From contig NZ_FXXQ01000004.1 of NCBI RefSeq assembly GCF_900184815.1, forward strand, positions 124,001 through 188,000: DNA of 64,000 nucleotides. The letters run 5' to 3'. Below are positions 1 to 8,176 of the stretch, piece by piece (the first letter of the stretch is position 1; the number at the start of each line of letters is the position of its first letter). A program made the position numbers and the translations under genes. This DNA is from Boseongicola aestuarii (lineage in GTDB: Bacteria > Pseudomonadota > Alphaproteobacteria > Rhodobacterales > Rhodobacteraceae). Under the pieces are notes generated by a model. That model ran no database searches and was not told the origin of the DNA. It was given only the letters and a program-made list of their open reading frames with translations.

Positions 1-509
1 CAGCCGGACGTTGGCTATCGGTGGTGTTGTTCGCGATCGGTATCGGCTCGTATTTGTTTCACACCCATGCGACGGCGTGGTCAGCGACGCTGGACGTCAT
101 CCCGATCGCGGTATTCACCTTTAGCTTCATTTTTTTGGCTAACCGAGATTTTTGGCAGCTTCCGCTTTGGGGTGCGACCTTGCTGACTTTGGCGTTCATT
201 CCGTACGCCGCGCTTTTGACGCCCGTTTTCGGTGGGTTGCCGTTTTTCTCGATCTCTTCGGTCTACTGGGTGTTGCCAGTCTTGATTGGAGTTTACGGCG
301 CCTTGCTGCGAAATCGTGCGCCCGAAACGGGCAAAGGTCTGTTGATCGGAGCGGGGTTGCTCAGTCTGTCGCTTGTTTTTCGCTCGCTCGATGAAATGCT
401 TTGCGCGCATATCCCAACCGGGACGCATTTTGTGTGGCATTTGCTAAATGGTGTGATGCTGGGCTGGATGATCGAAGTCTGGCGGCGTCACGTGACGAAA
501 GACGCGTAA
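1..509 (+). CDS. Ceramidase family membrane protein, 3' part
   Basis: The reading frame is open from the window edge to the stop at 507-509, so the N-terminus lies outside. A GTG at 21 is available but is probably internal. About 168 residues are visible, with five or so hydrophobic segments. A FHTHAT motif followed by a conserved Asp and later an H-x-x-x-H-like LNG segment near the end (FVWHLLNG) match the alkaline ceramidase (CREST-type) membrane hydrolase family, whose members use His/Asp/Ser residues in membrane helices to hydrolyse ceramide amides. The substrate here is not known. Its last 22 bases overlap the tail of the convergent carrier gene. Family assignment is fairly secure; the exact function is inference. 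Confidence 0.7.
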   Translation, partial: AGRWLSVVLFAIGIGSYLFHTHATAWSATLDVIPIAVFTFSFIFLANRDFWQLPLWGATLLTLAFIPYAALLTPVFGGLPFFSISSVYWVLPVLIGVYGALLRNRAPETGKGLLIGAGLLSLSLVFRSLDEMLCAHIPTGTHFVWHLLNGVMLGWMIEVWRRHVTKDA

Positions 510-1405
510 ATCGGGATCGCGGCAATCGAAAACAGGGTCTGGAACACAAGGATGTCGGCGTAAAGCTCGGTATCGCCGCCCATCGTGCGGGCGACAACGT
601 AGCCGTTTGAGGCTGCTGGAACGGCGGCAACCAAAATCCCTGCAAGAGTTTCGGTCGGCGAAAGGGCGAACAGGCTGGCAAGTCCGAGAAAGACCAGTGG
701 AATGGCGAAAGGACGCAGAATAGCCCCGATCATCACGGGGGCCGTCACCCGTCTCAATCGTTGCCACGAGATACCCGCTCCAACGACCAATAGGCCGATG
801 CCTAGGGCTGCGCGTCCAATGATATCAAGCGTTTCAGAGATAGGCACAGGCAAGTCGAAGGGGGCGGCATTGATCGACAATCCAATAGCACAGCCGATCA
901 CAAGGGGATTTGTCAGAACCGTCTTAAGCACGCGGCGCGGTCCGGTTGCCTGGCCGCAAAGCCATGCCAGCACTAGGATATTGCCGACATTGATCAGTGG
1001 AATAAGAACCGACATGCCAACCGCGATCAGCAAAAGAACCTCGGGCCCTCCCAAAAGTTCAGCCGCCGAGAGCGATATGAAGGCATTCCAGCGCGTCGTT
1101 GTTTGAAACATGGTCGACAGCGAGGCGGCGGAGAGTTTCTCGACCGGCAGGATCAGTCGGACGCTCAGGCCAAGAAGCCCGGCAATAAACACCATACAAA
1201 CGAGAGCACCTGCAAGGGAACCGATGCGATCCGACGAGAGGTCCGCATTGGCAATAGAGTTGATCAGGATCGCAGGTATCAGAACGCGAAAGCTCAGCAG
1301 TTCGATGCCGGCCCAATGCTCCGGTTTAAGAATGCCGGTCACTTTTGCAGTCCAGCCCGCAAGAAAAGCGAACGCGATGGGCAGGATCGCTATGGCTACG
1401 GTCAT
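488..1405 (-). CDS. AEC family transporter (auxin efflux carrier-like)
   Basis: A 305-residue integral membrane protein with about ten hydrophobic segments. The bulk is a membrane-transport fold with a repeated 5-helix layout; motifs such as RVLIPAILINSIAN near the N-terminus and NPLVIGCAIG in the middle are typical of the AEC family, which exports small organic anions by secondary transport. I chose the ATG at 1403-1405 because residues encoded upstream (to 1528) are Arg/Pro-rich and run into the gatC leader. It is divergent from gatC and convergent with, and overlapping by 22 bp, the ceramidase-like gene. Substrate cannot be predicted from sequence. Confidence 0.8.
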   Translation of the reverse strand: MTVAIAILPIAFAFLAGWTAKVTGILKPEHWAGIELLSFRVLIPAILINSIANADLSSDRIGSLAGALVCMVFIAGLLGLSVRLILPVEKLSAASLSTMFQTTTRWNAFISLSAAELLGGPEVLLLIAVGMSVLIPLINVGNILVLAWLCGQATGPRRVLKTVLTNPLVIGCAIGLSINAAPFDLPVPISETLDIIGRAALGIGLLVVGAGISWQRLRRVTAPVMIGAILRPFAIPLVFLGLASLFALSPTETLAGILVAAVPAASNGYVVARTMGGDTELYADILVFQTLFSIAAIPIYASFVT

Positions 1406-1542
1406 CGTGCAAAATCCGGGAGGTCTTCGAGGCGCGTGACGGTATCGTATACTCTGTGCGCGAATTGGCAAGCGAGCGACTTCTTGCGGGCCGTGTCCGC
1501 ACGGGTTACATGGTCCGCGTTCTAGCATGGAGAGACTGCTCG

Positions 1543-1830
1543 ATGTCGATCGACACAGAAACCGCTCGTCGCGTGGCCAAGCTTGCCCGCATCAAGGTCG
1601 AGGAGGCCGATTTGCCTGCGTTGGCGCAGGATTTTAACCGTATTCTGGGCTTTGTTGAGCAGTTAAATGAGGTCGATATCGAAGGTGTTGAGCCAATGAC
1701 CTCGGTGACGCCGATGCGACTGAAGCGGCGCGCGGATGAGGTTACTGACGGTGATCAGCAGAATAAGGTTCTGTCAAACGCGCCCGATGCGCGCGAAGGC
1801 TTTTTCGCAGTCCCGAAAGTGGTGGAATAG
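1543..1830 (+). CDS. gatC: Aspartyl/glutamyl-tRNA amidotransferase subunit C
   Basis: Encodes 95 residues, the normal GatC length. The N-terminal helix with [11 protein letters not shown], the central [16 protein letters not shown] stretch and the C-terminal [12 protein letters not shown] are all GatC hallmarks. GatC stabilises the GatA-GatB complex that converts misacylated Glu-tRNA(Gln) or Asp-tRNA(Asn) to the amidated forms in the cytoplasm. The ATG at 1543 is preferred over upstream in-frame starts because family members begin with M-(S/A)-(I/L)-(D/T). gatA follows after 2 bp, so the two are an operon; gatB is not in the window. Confidence 0.97.
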   Translation: MSIDTETARRVAKLARIKVEEADLPALAQDFNRILGFVEQLNEVDIEGVEPMTSVTPMRLKRRADEVTDGDQQNKVLSNAPDAREGFFAVPKVVE

Positions 1831-1832
1831 AG

Positions 1833-3317
1833 ATGAGCAATCTGAACGCACTGACCATCGCGGATGCGCGCGAAAAGCTGCGCGCCGGTGAAATAACATC
1901 TGTCGAATTGACCGAAGCCTGCCTGAAGGCGGCCGATGCGGCGAAAGCTTTGAATGCGGTTGTGCATCCCACGCCCGAGATCGCGCTTGAGCAGGCGAAA
2001 GCCGCGGATGCGCGACTGTCGTCGGGTAATGCGCCCGATATGTGCGGTATTCCGTTGGGCATCAAGGACTTGTTCTGCACCAAAGGGGTCGCCAGTCAGG
2101 CGGCCAGTGGCATTCTTAAGGGGTTCAAGCCCGAGTATGAATCCACCGTGACGACGCAGCTTTTTGATGCGGGCGCGGTGATGATCGGCAAGCTCAACAT
2201 GGATGAGTTCGCGATGGGCTCGTCCAATGAGACCAGCGTTTATGGCAATGTGATCAACCCCTGGCGTCGCGGCAATGACGAGACCGCTTTGACGCCTGGT
2301 GGTTCGTCTGGTGGATCGGCTTCTGCTGTGGCGGCGGATCTTTGTCTTGCGGCTACGGGCACGGATACGGGCGGCTCGATCCGACAGCCTGCAGCATTTG
2401 TCGGGATTACCGGTTTGAAGCCGACTTATGGTCGGGTGTCCCGTTGGGGCGTGGTGGCGTTTGCGTCCTCGCTGGATCAGGCGGGGCCGATGGCCAAGTC
2501 GGTGCGCGACTGTGCTATCATGCTTAAGGCGATGTCGGGGCATGACCCGAAGGATTCGACCAGTGCTGAGCTGGCCGTGCCGGATTTCGAGGCGATGCTT
2601 ACGGGCAATATCAAGGGTCAGACCATTGGAATCCCGAAAGAATATCGCATGGACGGGATGCCTGAAGAGATCGAGGACTTGTGGGCCGAGGGGCGCGCCA
2701 TGCTGGAAGATGCGGGCGCGAAGATCGTTGATATCTCGTTGCCGCACACGAAGTACGCGTTGCCTGCCTATTATGTTGTGGCACCGGCTGAAGCTTCGTC
2801 GAACCTCGCGCGGTACGATGGTGTGCGCTATGGACACCGGGCCAAGCTTTCGCACGGTGACGGTGTGACGGAGATGTACGAAAAGACCCGCGCTGAAGGG
2901 TTTGGTGCTGAGGTGAAACGTCGTGTCATGATCGGAACGTATGTGCTCTCGGCGGGCTTTTATGACGCCTATTACAACCGTGCGCGACGGGTTCGTGCAC
3001 TGATCAAGAAAGACTTCGAGGACGTCTTTGCTGCGGGTGTGGACGCGATTTTGACACCAGCGACACCGTCGTCTGCCTTCGCTTTGGGGCAGGAGTTCGA
3101 CGATCCGGTACAGATGTATCTGAATGACGTTTTCACGGTTACGGTGAACCTTGCCGGGTTGCCAGGGATTGCGGTTCCAGCGGGTCTGGACATGCAAGGG
3201 CTGCCGCTTGGGCTTCAGCTGATCGGCAAGCCTTGGGAAGAGGGCGCGTTGATGAATGTCGCGCAGGCCCTTGAGGACCGTGCAGGGTTTGTTTCCAAGC
3301 CATCGAAATGGTGGTAA
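1833..3317 (+). CDS. gatA: Aspartyl/glutamyl-tRNA amidotransferase subunit A
   Basis: A 494-residue amidase-signature enzyme, full length for GatA. It hydrolyses glutamine and passes ammonia to GatB. The catalytic Ser-cisSer-Lys set is visible: Lys near residue 77 (LGIKDLFC), the Gly/Ser-rich [11 protein letters not shown] around residues 154-164, and the [11 protein letters not shown] segment around 174-184. The C-terminal [10 protein letters not shown] is also typical. It starts 2 bp after gatC, indicating translational coupling. Confidence 0.97.
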   Translation: MSNLNALTIADAREKLRAGEITSVELTEACLKAADAAKALNAVVHPTPEIALEQAKAADARLSSGNAPDMCGIPLGIKDLFCTKGVASQAASGILKGFKPEYESTVTTQLFDAGAVMIGKLNMDEFAMGSSNETSVYGNVINPWRRGNDETALTPGGSSGGSASAVAADLCLAATGTDTGGSIRQPAAFVGITGLKPTYGRVSRWGVVAFASSLDQAGPMAKSVRDCAIMLKAMSGHDPKDSTSAELAVPDFEAMLTGNIKGQTIGIPKEYRMDGMPEEIEDLWAEGRAMLEDAGAKIVDISLPHTKYALPAYYVVAPAEASSNLARYDGVRYGHRAKLSHGDGVTEMYEKTRAEGFGAEVKRRVMIGTYVLSAGFYDAYYNRARRVRALIKKDFEDVFAAGVDAILTPATPSSAFALGQEFDDPVQMYLNDVFTVTVNLAGLPGIAVPAGLDMQGLPLGLQLIGKPWEEGALMNVAQALEDRAGFVSKPSKWW

Positions 3318-3356
3318 GCTGTCTCAAAACGTCAAAACAAATTGGCAGAGCAGCAG

Positions 3357-4109
3357 ATGATCAAACGACTTATGACTCTTGGCGCGGCGGGCTTTCTGGC
3401 CGCCTGTGGCGCGCAAGTCCCTGACAGCAATCCAAATACCGGCGTTGGCTTCAGTGACTACGATCAGTTTTCGACCGAACGCGCCCGCCGTGACGCCGAG
3501 CTGCAGGCAATGCGGCCACGTCCCGTGCCCGATGGTCAGGTGATTGCGGCGGAGACATTGACGGTCCTGCAAACAGGCCGAACCATAGGGGGTCAGTCTC
3601 CGGTTGGTGGAGTGGGTGGCTCGACCGTGCAAGGCACCCTCGGGACCTCCACGGCCATGGCGACGTCGCCGGTCGCGGTGGAAACGGCCACACTTGACGC
3701 GGCACCTGTGCCTGACAATCCGAACATCTCGGACGAGCAGAGTTTCGACGCCGTTGCGTCACGCGAATCCATCGAGAGCGATGCCGAGCGGATCGAGCGA
3801 AATCGCGAGACTTTTCAAGTTGTTGCGCCGACGGCTGTTCCTGAGCGTTCTTCCACCGGGCGCCCCAATGTCGTCGCCTTCGCGCTTGCCACGTCGCATC
3901 CGGTTGGCACGCAGGTTTATCGCCGCAGCGGGACCAGTATTGATCGGTTCAACCGAGAGTGCGCGAAATACCCGTCAGCGGATCGGGCGCAAGAAGCGTT
4001 CCTTGGATTCGGAGGCCCTCAGCGCGACCGGCGGGGAATGGACCCGGATGGTGACGGGTATGCATGCTTTTGGAATCCGGCCCCCTTTCGGACTGCTCGC
4101 GGAGGCTGA
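3357..4109 (+). CDS. Putative lipoprotein with C-terminal excalibur-like motif
   Basis: A 250-residue protein starting with a lipoprotein signal peptide (MIKRLMTLGAAGFLAAC, lipobox LAAC, Cys17), so it is probably anchored at the periplasmic face of a membrane. The middle is low-complexity and rich in Ala, Pro, Thr and Val. The C-terminus carries FNRECAKYPSADRAQEAFL and then DPDGDGYACFWNPAPFR, which resembles the Asp-rich calcium-binding excalibur motif (DxDxDGxxC). I picked the ATG at 3357 over the TTG at 3342 because it places the signal peptide at the N-terminus. It sits just upstream of an amidase gene (4 bp gap), which suggests a cell-envelope role; the function is otherwise unknown. Confidence 0.75.
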   Translation: MIKRLMTLGAAGFLAACGAQVPDSNPNTGVGFSDYDQFSTERARRDAELQAMRPRPVPDGQVIAAETLTVLQTGRTIGGQSPVGGVGGSTVQGTLGTSTAMATSPVAVETATLDAAPVPDNPNISDEQSFDAVASRESIESDAERIERNRETFQVVAPTAVPERSSTGRPNVVAFALATSHPVGTQVYRRSGTSIDRFNRECAKYPSADRAQEAFLGFGGPQRDRRGMDPDGDGYACFWNPAPFRTARGG

Positions 4110-4113
4110 GCCC

Positions 4114-4824
4114 ATGCGCATCGAAGATCGTCCCTCACCAAATTGCAATGCGCGGAGGGGTGGTCTTGCGCCGTCTCTGGTGGTCCTCCACTACACGGCG
4201 ATGGAGAGCGCCGAGGCCGCGCTTGAGAAGCTCTGCGACGAAAACGCGGAGGTGTCTGCGCATTATCTGATTGGGAAAGACGGTGCGGTGTATCGGCTTG
4301 TCGATGAGGCGCATCGGGCCTGGCATGCGGGCGAGGGGCGCTGGGCCGGCCGTGAGGATATCAACTCGCGCTCGATCGGGATCGAACTTGATAACGACGG
4401 GACTTGTGCGTTTGAAGCGCCGTTGATGGAGGCATTGGAAGAGCTGTTGCGCGATATTCTGGACCGTCACGCAATGCCTGCGAAAGCGGTCTTGGCGCAT
4501 TCCGATTTCGCCCCTGAACGCAAGTCCGATCCGGGTCGAAACTTTGACTGGCAAGCCCTTGCAAGAAAAGGGCTTTCTGTATGGCCGGAACCATCTCTGA
4601 AGGGCGATTTCATGCGCAACGCGGCCGTTTTTGGGTATCCGATTGAACTTGGAGAAAAGCTGGTTCTGGACGCGTTCCGTCAGCGGTTTCGCCCCGGCGC
4701 GAGCGGTCCTCTGGACCCGGCAGATCAGGCGATGATGTCGGGGTTGGCGCGCCAGTATCCGGCGGATGTGACTGAACGGTTTGCGCGTCGTGTGCCATCG
4801 CGGCCCCTTGGGCTGGAAAGCTGA
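4114..4824 (+). CDS. N-acetylmuramoyl-L-alanine amidase (Amidase_2, AmiD-like)
   Basis: 236 residues. Amidase_2 enzymes are zinc hydrolases that cut the bond between N-acetylmuramic acid and the stem peptide. The zinc ligands are visible: His in VVLHYTAM near residue 28, and His and Asp in LAHSDFAPERKSDPG near residues 127-140; the conserved WHAG and SIGIELDN segments lie between. A C-terminal stretch (FGYPIELGEKLVLDAFRQRF) looks like a peptidoglycan-binding domain. There is no obvious signal peptide, so the role may be cytoplasmic recycling like AmpD/AmiD; this is uncertain. It follows the lipoprotein gene by 4 bp and precedes the RNase P RNA. Confidence 0.9.
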   Translation: MRIEDRPSPNCNARRGGLAPSLVVLHYTAMESAEAALEKLCDENAEVSAHYLIGKDGAVYRLVDEAHRAWHAGEGRWAGREDINSRSIGIELDNDGTCAFEAPLMEALEELLRDILDRHAMPAKAVLAHSDFAPERKSDPGRNFDWQALARKGLSVWPEPSLKGDFMRNAAVFGYPIELGEKLVLDAFRQRFRPGASGPLDPADQAMMSGLARQYPADVTERFARRVPSRPLGLES

Positions 4825-4863
4825 TCCTTGACGCAACCCCGCGGCGGGCCTAGGAGGGCCGTT

Positions 4864-5270
4864 GCGCGGAGAGCCGGATGGCCGCTTTGGTTTGACCCTT
4901 GGGTCGGGCCGGGAGGAAAGTCCGGACTCCATGAGACAACGGTGCCGGGTAACGCCCGGCCGGGGTAACCCGAGGGAAAGCGCCACAGAAAACAAACCGC
5001 TTCGGTCCGCCGAAGTAAGGATGAAACGGTGGGGTAAGAGCCCACCGCGGACCTGGCAACAGGGACGGCACGGCAAGCCCCACCGGGAGCAATGCCAAAT
5101 AGGGGTCTCGTGCGGGGTCGGTCCTTTCGGGGATACCGCCACGCAGGGTCGTTTCAGCCCGAGAGGCCCGGGTTGGCAGCTTGATCCCGTCGGTAACGGC
5201 GGGGCCAGAGGAATGGTCATCGAACCGTGGTAACGCGGGGAACAGAATCCGGCTTACAGGCTCTCCGCGC
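4864..5270 (+). ncRNA. rnpB: RNase P RNA, bacterial type A
   Basis: The catalytic RNA that removes 5' leaders from pre-tRNAs. A perfect 12-bp P1 helix joins 4864-4875 with 5259-5270. Between them are the conserved blocks: GAGGAAAGTCCGGACTCCAT near 4911, GCCACAGAAA near 4982, GTAAGGATGAAACGGTG near 5015, GGTAAGAGCCCACCG near 5033, AATGCCAAATAGGGG near 5091 and AACAGAATCCGGCTTA near 5241, in the order seen in E. coli M1 RNA. Size (about 407 nt) fits type A alphaproteobacterial RNAs. A T-rich tract at 5271-5282 follows the P1 strand. Confidence 0.98.
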
Positions 5271-5283
5271 TTACCTTTTTTCG

Positions 5284-5298
5284 TTAACGATTTGTTAA
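5284..5298. promoter_or_regulatory. CtrA-type box TTAA-N7-TTAA
   Basis: A perfect TTAA-N7-TTAA, followed by CC, lies just after the RNase P RNA. This is the full-site consensus bound by the alphaproteobacterial response regulator CtrA. It is 198 bp before rpmG and no other gene starts nearby, so the target is unclear. The match is exact but short and AT-rich; binding is inference. Confidence 0.4.
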
Positions 5299-5404
5299 CC
5301 TTTCGTCTCCTGCGGAGCCGATCCACTGGGGACATCCTGTCCCCAGACCCCTCGGGGGATATTTATGAACAGAAAAATGGTTTGTCTGATCCTCGGGAAT
5401 CGGC

Positions 5405-5431
5405 TTGACAGGGGCGGGGTGATCGCTAGAA
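5405..5431 (+). promoter_or_regulatory. Possible sigma-70 promoter for rpmG
   Basis: A consensus TTGACA at 5405-5410 is followed after 15 bp by CTAGAA (5426-5431). The spacing is short, but the -35 element is exact and the position, about 65 bp before rpmG, is suitable. This is inference from hexamers only. Confidence 0.3.
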
Positions 5432-5496
5432 CGCGGGCTTCAAGGATTATTGGGCTGCTGCCTTCTCGTTAGGTGTGGCTATTCAGGAGACGACCC

Positions 5497-5664
5497 ATGG
5501 CGAAGCCGACCACGATCAAAATTCGATTGAATTCGACCGCGGATACTGGCCACTTTTATGTGACCAAGAAGAACGCTCGCACCATGACCGAGAAAATGGT
5601 TGTACGGAAGTACGACCCGGTTGCGCGCAAGCACGTCGAATACAAGGAAGGCAAAATTAAATAA
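5497..5664 (+). CDS. rpmG: 50S ribosomal protein L33
   Basis: A 55-residue basic protein with [27 protein letters not shown] and [21 protein letters not shown], the typical L33 of alphaproteobacteria. This version lacks the paired Cys zinc ribbon, i.e. the zinc-independent (C-minus) form. It is a single gene followed directly by an intrinsic terminator. Confidence 0.98.
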   Translation: MAKPTTIKIRLNSTADTGHFYVTKKNARTMTEKMVVRKYDPVARKHVEYKEGKIK

Positions 5665-5687
5665 TTTTGCTTAACAATTCGGAAACG

Positions 5688-5714
5688 AGCCGCGCAATTT
5701 GCGCGGCTTTTTTC
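5688..5714 (+). terminator. Intrinsic terminator after rpmG
   Basis: AGCCGCGCAA and TTGCGCGGCT form a GC-rich hairpin 24 bp after the rpmG stop, followed by six to seven T residues. Confidence 0.9.
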
Positions 5715-5772
5715 GTTTCTGGCGTGCGGATCGGCTTGGCAATCTCTATTCGGATAGGGCAGATTTGGGATT

Positions 5773-6294
5773 ATGCAGCAACAGGCTTTGACAGTTCGAA
5801 CGGCTTTGGCGGTGGATTTCGGCGCTGTCGATGCGCTGCTGGCCCGGTCCTATCCTGCTATTCTCAAAGCGGATTATCCGCCGTCTGTCCTGGTGACGGC
5901 CGTTCCTTTGATCTCGAAGGCGCAGCCGCGGCTGGTGATGTCGGGGACGTATTTCGTTGTTGAGGACGGCGATGGGGTGATCGTGGGTGCGGGGGGCTGG
6001 ACGCGTATGGCCCCGCCTGGTTTTGGTGAGGAAGCGCGCGGGGTTGCGCATATTCGCCATGTGGTTTGCGATCACAGGCGGCTGCGGGAAGGGATCGGGC
6101 GGCGGTTGATGGGTCATATCTTTCGCACCTCGGAAGCGGCGGGTATCCAACAATATGAATGTTTCTCGACACTTACGGCGGTGCCGTTTTACGCCGCCTG
6201 TGGATTTTCGACCCTTGGACCGATGACAGTTGCCTTGCGAGGGGGTATCGACTTTCCTGCGGTGCATATGCGACGGTTTCTCAAGGCCGATTGA
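5773..6294 (+). CDS. GNAT family N-acetyltransferase
   Basis: 173 residues with the GNAT fold: an N-terminal LTVRTALAVDFGAVDALL segment, a central FVVEDGDGVIVGAGGW strand pair, and the acetyl-CoA site IRHVVCDHRRLREGIGRRLM (residues about 93-113), a variant of the Q/R-x-x-G-x-G/A loop. The C-terminal FYAACGF matches motif B. Acceptor substrate cannot be told. The next gene (a lipoprotein) starts 15 bp downstream and may be co-transcribed. Confidence 0.85.
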   Translation: MQQQALTVRTALAVDFGAVDALLARSYPAILKADYPPSVLVTAVPLISKAQPRLVMSGTYFVVEDGDGVIVGAGGWTRMAPPGFGEEARGVAHIRHVVCDHRRLREGIGRRLMGHIFRTSEAAGIQQYECFSTLTAVPFYAACGFSTLGPMTVALRGGIDFPAVHMRRFLKAD

Positions 6295-6308
6295 ATGAAG
6301 GATTTGGA

Positions 6309-6749
6309 ATGATGAAGAAGATGCTTTTACTTCTGGGAGTTGCGGTAGCCCTTTCGGCTTGTGCGCAGCCGCAGGGTGTGGGGCTGGGGCCGATGGGGAG
6401 CGATGTTTCCGATTTGCCGCAGAACACGCGGACAGAGTTCGAGATGGCGGGGCTGACACCTTTGCCGATCTATCGCTTCAGTTTCGCGGCGGCGGCGACG
6501 CCGGCGGATGCTTTGAATGCGGGCGGGAACCGTTTGCGGCAGGCCGAGCAAAACCTTGAGATTGTTCAGGAAAGCCGGACGTATTTCATGCGGCAGGTGG
6601 AATTGAACGACAATATTTATGTGGTTTCCGAAGGCGATGCGCCAGTGGCGTCGTTGGTGAGCGTTATCAGAGCGCGGACCGGATGCCTTGTGGATCCGCG
6701 GCCGCTGCGGTCGGAGGATGCGGCAGTCTATACTCTGGATTGCTCCTGA
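6309..6749 (+). CDS. Putative small lipoprotein
   Basis: 146 residues. MMKKMLLLLGVAVALSAC is a lipoprotein signal with lipobox LSAC (Cys18), so the mature protein starts CAQPQG. The rest holds a paired-Cys segment near the C-terminus (RTGCLVDPRPLR and YTLDCS) that could form a disulfide. No family recognised. I chose the ATG at 6309 because the upstream in-frame extension (to 6159) lies inside the GNAT gene in another frame. It follows the GNAT gene closely. Confidence 0.7.
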   Translation: MMKKMLLLLGVAVALSACAQPQGVGLGPMGSDVSDLPQNTRTEFEMAGLTPLPIYRFSFAAAATPADALNAGGNRLRQAEQNLEIVQESRTYFMRQVELNDNIYVVSEGDAPVASLVSVIRARTGCLVDPRPLRSEDAAVYTLDCS

Positions 6750-6802
6750 TTTAACAAGGCCTTGCGCGACTACCTTGAAGTGCGCGCAAGGCGATGACGC
6801 CA

Positions 6803-6846
6803 ACGTCGGTGCTACGTCGGTATCACGTCGGTATCGCGTCGGTGCG
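6803..6846. repeat. Four tandem 11-bp units (ACGTCGGTNNN)
   Basis: Four copies of RCGTCGGT, each followed by three variable bases (gct, atc, atc, gcg), repeat with an exact 11-bp period 53 bp after a lipoprotein gene and 55 bp before the yceI-like gene. Two further units, identical over 21 bp to the last two here, occur at 51677-51698. Confidence 0.85.
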
Positions 6847-6901
6847 ACCGTTCGCAGCGTTAAGACGCGCCTAAGGCCTGAGATGGGCTAGGTTGATCCT
6901 T

Positions 6902-7480
6902 ATGAGAATCATTCTTGCCTCGTTGTGTGTCTGGCTGACAGCCGCCGTCTGCGGTTGGGCCATGCCTTTGACCTATGCGCTGAATGAGAGTGAAAGCCGC
7001 GTCGGGTTCGAGGTTCCTTTTGGGCCGGATCAGATCACGGGCACGATGCCGGTGCGTTCGGCGGACATAGCGCTGGATTTCGAGCGGCCCGCGAACAGCC
7101 GGATTTCGGTGGTTCTGGATGTGGGTAATGCGCAGGCGAATTTTCCATTTGCCACGCAGGCGCTGCGTGGGCCACGGGTGCTGGATGCGAGCCAGTTTCC
7201 GGATATTTCGTTTGTCTCAAATACGATTGAAGTCCGTGCGGATGCACCTTCGCAGGCGCTGTTGACGGGGGATATTACCATTCGCGGCGTCACGCGTCCC
7301 ATTACGCTGGATGCCGAGTTATTTCGCCCAGCGGGGCGCGCGTTGGGAGAGCGGGAGCAATTGTTCGTACGTCTTGAGGGAGCGGTCAGTCGGGCGGCTT
7401 TTGGGGCGAGCGGGTGGGATGATCTTGTCGGCGACGAGGTTTCGCTTAATCTGATGCTGCGGATCGATCTGGTGGAGTAG
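6902..7480 (+). CDS. YceI family periplasmic protein
   Basis: 192 residues with a Sec signal peptide (MRIILASLCVWLTAAVCGWA) and then the lipocalin-like YceI barrel: LNESESRVGFEV at the start, DGT/ARPANSRISVVLDV, ASQFPDISF, LTGDITIRGVTRPITLDAE and AAFGASGWDDLVGDEVSL. YceI proteins bind isoprenoid or other amphiphiles in the periplasm. The ATG at 6902 gives a cleaner signal peptide than the TTG at 6893. A cytochrome b561 gene follows after 3 bp, a recurrent pairing in proteobacteria. Confidence 0.93.
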   Translation: MRIILASLCVWLTAAVCGWAMPLTYALNESESRVGFEVPFGPDQITGTMPVRSADIALDFERPANSRISVVLDVGNAQANFPFATQALRGPRVLDASQFPDISFVSNTIEVRADAPSQALLTGDITIRGVTRPITLDAELFRPAGRALGEREQLFVRLEGAVSRAAFGASGWDDLVGDEVSLNLMLRIDLVE

Positions 7481-7483
7481 ATC

Positions 7484-8017
7484 ATGAGCGCGCGGAATAC
7501 GGATGTTTCTTTTGGCTGGGTAACCCGGACGTTGCATTGGGCGATGGCGTTTGGGGTTCTCGCGATGTTGGGGTTTGGCTCGTACATCGCGCGGATGGAA
7601 GTGGGCATGTCGAACATCTGGATGTTCGGGGTGCATAAGTCGATTGGGATCGTGTTGTTTGCGCTTTTGGCGGTGCGGATTGTCTGGCATTTTGTGTCGC
7701 CGGTGCCGGAGAGTTTGCCGTCGGGGGTGGGCTGGAAGGATCGGGCGGCTGTCTGGGTGCATCGGGCGTTTTACGTTCTTTTGATCGTGGTGCCTCTCAG
7801 CGGTTGGATCGGGAGCGGGGCGACGGGGTTGGATGTGTTGGTGTTCAATCGCGTGACCTTGCCGCCATTGGCTCCTGTGTCGGAGGCTTGGGAAGAGGCG
7901 GCGTTCGCGGTGCATTTCGTGGCGACGAAGCTTTTGGCCTTGTGTGTCGTGCTGCATATTGCGGGGGCGGTAATGCGTAAGGACGGGACGATGGCGCGGA
8001 TGGTCAGGGGCGCTTGA
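7484..8017 (+). CDS. Cytochrome b561 family protein
   Basis: 177 residues, four transmembrane helices. Heme-ligand histidines are placed as in CybB-type b561: TLHWAMAF (residue about 18) in helix 1, GVHKSIGI (about 51) in helix 2, and VHFVATKLLALCVVLH in helix 4 (two His 12-14 residues apart). These diheme proteins move electrons across or near the inner membrane. Coupled to the yceI-like gene immediately upstream. Confidence 0.93.
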   Translation: MSARNTDVSFGWVTRTLHWAMAFGVLAMLGFGSYIARMEVGMSNIWMFGVHKSIGIVLFALLAVRIVWHFVSPVPESLPSGVGWKDRAAVWVHRAFYVLLIVVPLSGWIGSGATGLDVLVFNRVTLPPLAPVSEAWEEAAFAVHFVATKLLALCVVLHIAGAVMRKDGTMARMVRGA

Positions 8018-8176
8018 AGCGGGCGGATCGTTCAGTGAGATTGGCGGCATTTGAGCCGGTACACTGCGGTCTTGGAGCGGATCTGTGAATTCCCGTTCAC
8101 ATCCGTTCTAAATAGTTGGGAGTTGCTCAATCTGTTTTCGGACTTCATGGTTCCAAGACCAATCAGGGGCAAATTC

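Noticed and set aside
1755-3197. 480-residue minus-strand frame
   Set aside because: Antisense to gatC and gatA, Arg/His-rich, no recognisable domain.
4850-5335. Frames on both strands through the RNase P RNA
   Set aside because: The region is a complete structural RNA; the frames are by chance.
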